Source of the DNA: SVTX01 sp045588675
GTDB lineage: Bacteria; Bacillota; Clostridia; Oscillospirales; CAG-272
Reading direction: 5' to 3'
Assembly (NCBI GenBank): GCA_045588675.1
Contig: JAZNER010000003.1
Location: forward strand, 1-39,118
DNA: 39,118 nt
The notes under the pieces were generated by a model, which did not search any database, was not told the DNA's origin, and worked only from the letters and a program-made list of their open reading frames with translations. Within the stretch, counting starts at the first letter, position 1; each line of letters starts with the position of its first letter. Positions 36,966-39,118 of this stretch are shown in pieces. The position numbers were made by a program, and so were the translations under genes.

Positions 36966-37130
36966 TTACTTTTGGTTGATTTTTTCATTCAAAACCATAC
37001 GCACCCAAGCAGACATTGTGAGTCCGCTTTTATCTGCCATTCTCTGTACGGCTTCTTTTTCCGCTTTTGTTACCGTTACAGTAAAGGTGCTTTCCCTCAC
37101 CTCGTCACGATTAGCCTTTGGCGTTTTCAT
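36966..37130 (-). CDS. Ribbon-helix-helix (CopG-like) protein, 54 residues
   Basis: ATG 37130 to TAA 36966. It begins MKTPKANRDEVRESTFTVTV and has TKAEKEAVQRMADKSGLTMS, AWVRMVLNEKI. The pattern strand-helix-turn (KSGLTMSAWVR)-helix matches CopG/Arc-type DNA-binding proteins. It overlaps the previous gene by 4 bp. It may regulate its own early unit. Confidence 0.7.
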   Translation of the reverse strand: MKTPKANRDEVRESTFTVTVTKAEKEAVQRMADKSGLTMSAWVRMVLNEKINQK

Positions 37131-37540
37131 TTTTTATTCACCTCCTCTGCAATTTTTTCTCCAAACCATTCTTTATCTTCATCGATGAATGGGCTACAAT
37201 CAGCATCTTGCCATCTGTCTCTGATGAACTCTTTCAAAATCTGCTCAATGTCGGAAACCTCAAACAATGAAGCCAACAAAGAATTGATTTTAATTTCTGT
37301 TGTTTCTCCAATCGACAATTCATAACAAGAATTAAAATCCTTTCGGTATTCATCAATGCACTCATCACACACACCACCGTTCAATTCTTCTTCCAAATAA
37401 TATAGCCCGCAAACCCCACATTTTTTCGCTTTTTGCGCCGTTCCACCACAATAAGGGCATCCGCACAATTCTTCTCCGTGTGGCTCTATCCACCAAGATA
37501 TAATGTCAAAAACTTCTCCGCACTCTGTACAAATATACAT
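37127..37540 (-). CDS. Zinc-ribbon early protein, 137 residues
   Basis: Start at ATG 37540 (GTGAGG eight bases upstream). It has ICTECGEVFDIISWWIEPHG, CGCPYCGGTAQKAKKCGVCG and CDECIDEYRKDFNSC, at least three CxxC pairs and so probably two zinc sites. A helical C-terminus ends in WFGEKIAEEVNKK. It could be a regulator or adaptor in early infection; no function known. Confidence 0.65.
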   Translation of the reverse strand: MYICTECGEVFDIISWWIEPHGEELCGCPYCGGTAQKAKKCGVCGLYYLEEELNGGVCDECIDEYRKDFNSCYELSIGETTEIKINSLLASLFEVSDIEQILKEFIRDRWQDADCSPFIDEDKEWFGEKIAEEVNKK

Positions 37541-37550
37541 AGCAAAAACC

Positions 37551-37682
37551 TCACTTTCCAAATTCATTTCGGCCTTGATCGCCGAAATCACAAATTCCAT
37601 CATTGACCGCCTCATCGGTCAACTCATTTTTTGCTCCGAGAAGCAACATAAACCAATTCAAGATATTTTTCAAGATTTTCAT
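37551..37682 (-). CDS. Micro-protein, 43 residues
   Basis: ATG 37682 follows AAGGAGG. It begins MKILKNILNWFMLLLGAKNE and continues LTDEAVNDGICDFGD. It is amphipathic, with a hydrophobic start and acidic end, so it may lie at the membrane. It ends 10 bp before the next start. Function unknown. Confidence 0.55.
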   Translation of the reverse strand: MKILKNILNWFMLLLGAKNELTDEAVNDGICDFGDQGRNEFGK

Positions 37683-37693
37683 TTTATGCCTCC

Positions 37694-37891
37694 TTAATTT
37701 TCGCAATCGTGGTAGATAGCCAACCAACCATCGCCGTGTTTAACAAGACTTGCATTTTCATAATATCTGTACTGTGCCATAGCGTCAGCAAAGATAAGGT
37801 TTTTGAAACTATCGCACATAGCCATAAGTCTGCGGACAATATCTCTGCGGTTTGTAGCTCCAAAGGTCATAATTCTTGCAATTTCTATCAT
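37694..37891 (-). CDS. First early gene, 65 residues
   Basis: ATG 37891 follows GAGGTAAAG. It begins MIEIARIMTFGATNRRDIVR and has RLMAMCDSFKNLIFADAMAQ, HGDGWLAIYHDCEN. No family recognised. As the first gene after the early promoter (37944-37972), it may be made first on infection. Its size and charge resemble host-takeover or anti-defence proteins in general, but nothing specific supports that. Confidence 0.6.
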   Translation of the reverse strand: MIEIARIMTFGATNRRDIVRRLMAMCDSFKNLIFADAMAQYRYYENASLVKHGDGWLAIYHDCEN

Positions 37892-37943
37892 TTTTCTTTA
37901 CCTCGTTCTTTCTTTTTGAGCCTTTCTCTTGCTCTGTGCCTAT

Positions 37944-37972
37944 ATTATAACACACTTTCACGCCGTTGTCAA
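37944..37972 (-). promoter_or_regulatory. Consensus early promoter
   Basis: TTGACA (37967-37972), 17-base spacer, TATAAT (37944-37949) with upstream TG and A/T tracts above the -35. It begins the early unit (37891 down to 33430). A strong terminator lies just above it. Confidence 0.9.
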
Positions 37973-38017
37973 TAGGTTTTTACAAACTTTTTTAAATTTT
38001 TTTGAAATATTTTTTCA

Positions 38018-38049
38018 ATAAAAAAGAGCGACAGATTTCTCCATCGCTC
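38018..38049 (-). terminator. Intrinsic terminator after the 38056-38334 gene
   Basis: GAGCGA pairs with TCGCTC (38044-38049 with 38026-38031) around a 12-base loop and leads into TTTTTT on the minus strand. It isolates the early promoter from the upstream unit. Confidence 0.8.
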
Positions 38050-38055
38050 CGAAAA

Positions 38056-38334
38056 TTATTTATTTAATTTTTCGATCATTGATCGGTAGATTTTGCGCTC
38101 TGACTCATTCTGCGTACTTGCATAAACGGAACGGCAAAACTCTAAAATCTCAACCATCAATTTTTGTAAATTTGCGGTGTTGTGTTCGTCTTTGTACTTT
38201 TGTAAAGCAGGGAAGATGTCGGCAATCTCGCTATAAGCATCTATCTTTTTTTCGGGTAAGCGACTATCTTCAAAATCTTTTGACTTTACACCGCCTTGTG
38301 TTTGGGTTAGTCCCTTTCCAGCTCTCTCATACAC
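38056..38334 (-). CDS. Helical hypothetical protein, 92 residues
   Basis: It begins MYERAGKGLTQTQGGVKSKD and has DAYSEIADIFPALQKYKDEH, LMVEILEFCRSVYA and ERKIYRSMIEKLNK. It overlaps the Gly/Arg-rich gene by 28 bp, and GAGGC lies 13 bases before its ATG. Two or three helices and no recognised family. It is the last gene of the surface cassette. Confidence 0.6.
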   Translation of the reverse strand: MYERAGKGLTQTQGGVKSKDFEDSRLPEKKIDAYSEIADIFPALQKYKDEHNTANLQKLMVEILEFCRSVYASTQNESERKIYRSMIEKLNK

Positions 38335-38795
38335 TTTTTGAGAGCCTCGCGTTGCTTTGGGTCGGCATCCTCCATCATAGAACCAAGCTCACGCATCATC
38401 CAATCGGTAGCTTCGTCGCGAGAATAACCGCCTTGACCGCCTCTTTCGTAAGACGAACCGCCCTCATAAGAGCCACCCTCAGATGAGTATCTGCCCATAG
38501 AGTCACGCTTTGCGTTTCTGCCTCTGCCTCTGCGCTCAGAGTACATCATATCGTCATCGTAGGACGAGCCGCCGTCATAGGAAGAACGACCACCACGGTT
38601 TCCGCCTCTGCCGCCTCTTGCCTCGGAATAACCGCCCTCGGCTTCTTCTTCAAGCATTTCGATCTTGCAAAGGTTTTTATAAGTGTCGGAAAGTTTGTGG
38701 ATTTTTTCAAGAGTGTTTACGGACACATCGCCTTGCTTTGCGAACTTTTCAAGCTCTCGCTTGATTGTTTCTTTGAGTTCTTCAAGATGTTTCAT
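38307..38795 (-). CDS. Gly/Arg/Ser-rich low-complexity protein
   Basis: About 162 residues from ATG 38795 (AAAGGAG upstream; an in-frame ATG at 38813 lacks a site). A helical N-terminus (MKHLEELKETIKRELEKFAK) precedes a middle made of RGG and SSYDGGSS repeats (EARGGRGGNRGGRSSYDGGS). The helical end is DPKQREALKKCMRELERD. The arrangement looks like a sticky, disordered linker between helical domains. Nucleic-acid binding or cross-linking at the virion surface are possibilities. Confidence 0.65.
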   Translation of the reverse strand: MKHLEELKETIKRELEKFAKQGDVSVNTLEKIHKLSDTYKNLCKIEMLEEEAEGGYSEARGGRGGNRGGRSSYDGGSSYDDDMMYSERRGRGRNAKRDSMGRYSSEGGSYEGGSSYERGGQGGYSRDEATDWMMRELGSMMEDADPKQREALKKCMRELERD

Positions 38796-38809
38796 ATTTT
38801 TCTCCTTTC

Positions 38810-39118
38810 TCACGCTACACGGTCAAAGATGATGTTTGCGTTGGTAACATCAATCGCAGATCCTGCCGCGCCCGCCGCGCCAACGCTTACGTTTTCTACC
38901 GATACGGTCACGCAACAACCGCAGGGAATGACGATAAAGGTAGTCAAACTCACGTTGAAAGCATCTCCGATAGCCGCAGGAACAACCGTAGCAACTGCAT
39001 TCTGCAAGGTTTCTCCATCCTCTTGGAGTGCTACGCTTATCGCACCCAAAACACCACCGTCATCCGCAGGTGCTACTGCTATATTTGCGTTAAAAGTAAC
39101 TCTGTAAACGGTCTTACA
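38810..39118 (-). CDS. BclA-like/surface-type protein, C-terminal part (gene crosses the map ends)
   Basis: This is the stop-bearing half of the gene that begins at 289. It has GAISVALQEDGETLQNAVAT, NVSLTTFIVIPCGCCVTVSV and TNANIIFDRVA, the beta-rich pattern of BclA-like C-terminal domains with a CGCC knuckle. With the other half it makes 152 residues. It overlaps nothing; the Gly/Arg-rich gene follows after 14 bases. Confidence 0.75.
   Translation of the reverse strand, partial: CKTVYRVTFNANIAVAPADDGGVLGAISVALQEDGETLQNAVATVVPAAIGDAFNVSLTTFIVIPCGCCVTVSVENVSVGAAGAAGSAIDVTNANIIFDRVA
38980..39118. repeat. Terminal direct repeat, right copy (circular overlap)
   Basis: Identical to bases 1-139. 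Removing one copy and joining the ends gives a circular map in which the gene 289-to-38810 reads through without interruption. Confidence 0.95.

Noticed and set aside
1..39118. CRISPR array, insertion sequence, or integrase
   Set aside because: No regularly spaced direct repeats, transposase, or recombinase motif was seen on either strand.

Overview
The window is one complete tailed-phage genome that closes on itself. Bases 1-139 are identical to 38980-39118, so the unit is a circular map of about 38,979 bp and one gene is split across the ends. Every convincing gene is read from the minus strand. Gene families, strong AGGAGG-type ribosome sites and frequent GTG/TTG starts point to a siphovirus of a gut-type Clostridia (Firmicutes) host. 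I see no integrase, excisionase, CI-like repressor or partition gene, so it looks virulent, or at least lacks a recognisable lysogeny module.

Layout, read down the minus strand from 37.97 kb. (1) Early/replication block, 37891-28562: small proteins, a CopG-like protein, a RecE-type exonuclease with a putative annealing protein, SSB, an ERCC4 nuclease, a helix-turn-helix replication protein, a T7-gp4-like primase-helicase, a pyrimidine-dimer glycosylase and a broken ThyX-like gene. (2) tRNA block, 28517-28027: one normal tRNA-Gln(TTG) and two oversized tRNA-like genes. (3) Packaging: small and large terminase and portal, ending in a strong terminator. (4) 24587-19100: Arc-like and zinc-finger small proteins, a minor head protein, two small membrane proteins and a Lar-like protein. 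(5) Late block, 18936-5104: scaffold, capsid, connectors, tail, chaperones, tape measure, hub, fibre and holin-type membrane proteins. (6) 4989-3316: membrane protein, metallophosphoesterase, NDT-like protein, sigma region 4-like protein. (7) 3226-1129 and 926 around to 38056: a cysteine-peptidase-like protein, Gly/Cys/Gln-rich virion- or surface-type proteins and an HNH endonuclease.

Regulation is unusually legible. Nine promoters match TTGACA-N17-TATAAT (one has TATACT), each at a unit boundary, and several intrinsic terminators close units. The most interesting objects are RNA. A leader of about 128 nt ahead of the replication operon has a 12-bp hairpin, a 25-bp terminator hairpin and a perfect loop-loop match between them. 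Two short intercistronic elements fold as H-type pseudoknots with compensatory changes in both stems. Two tRNA-like genes are 115 and 129 nt long. No recognisable endolysin was found.
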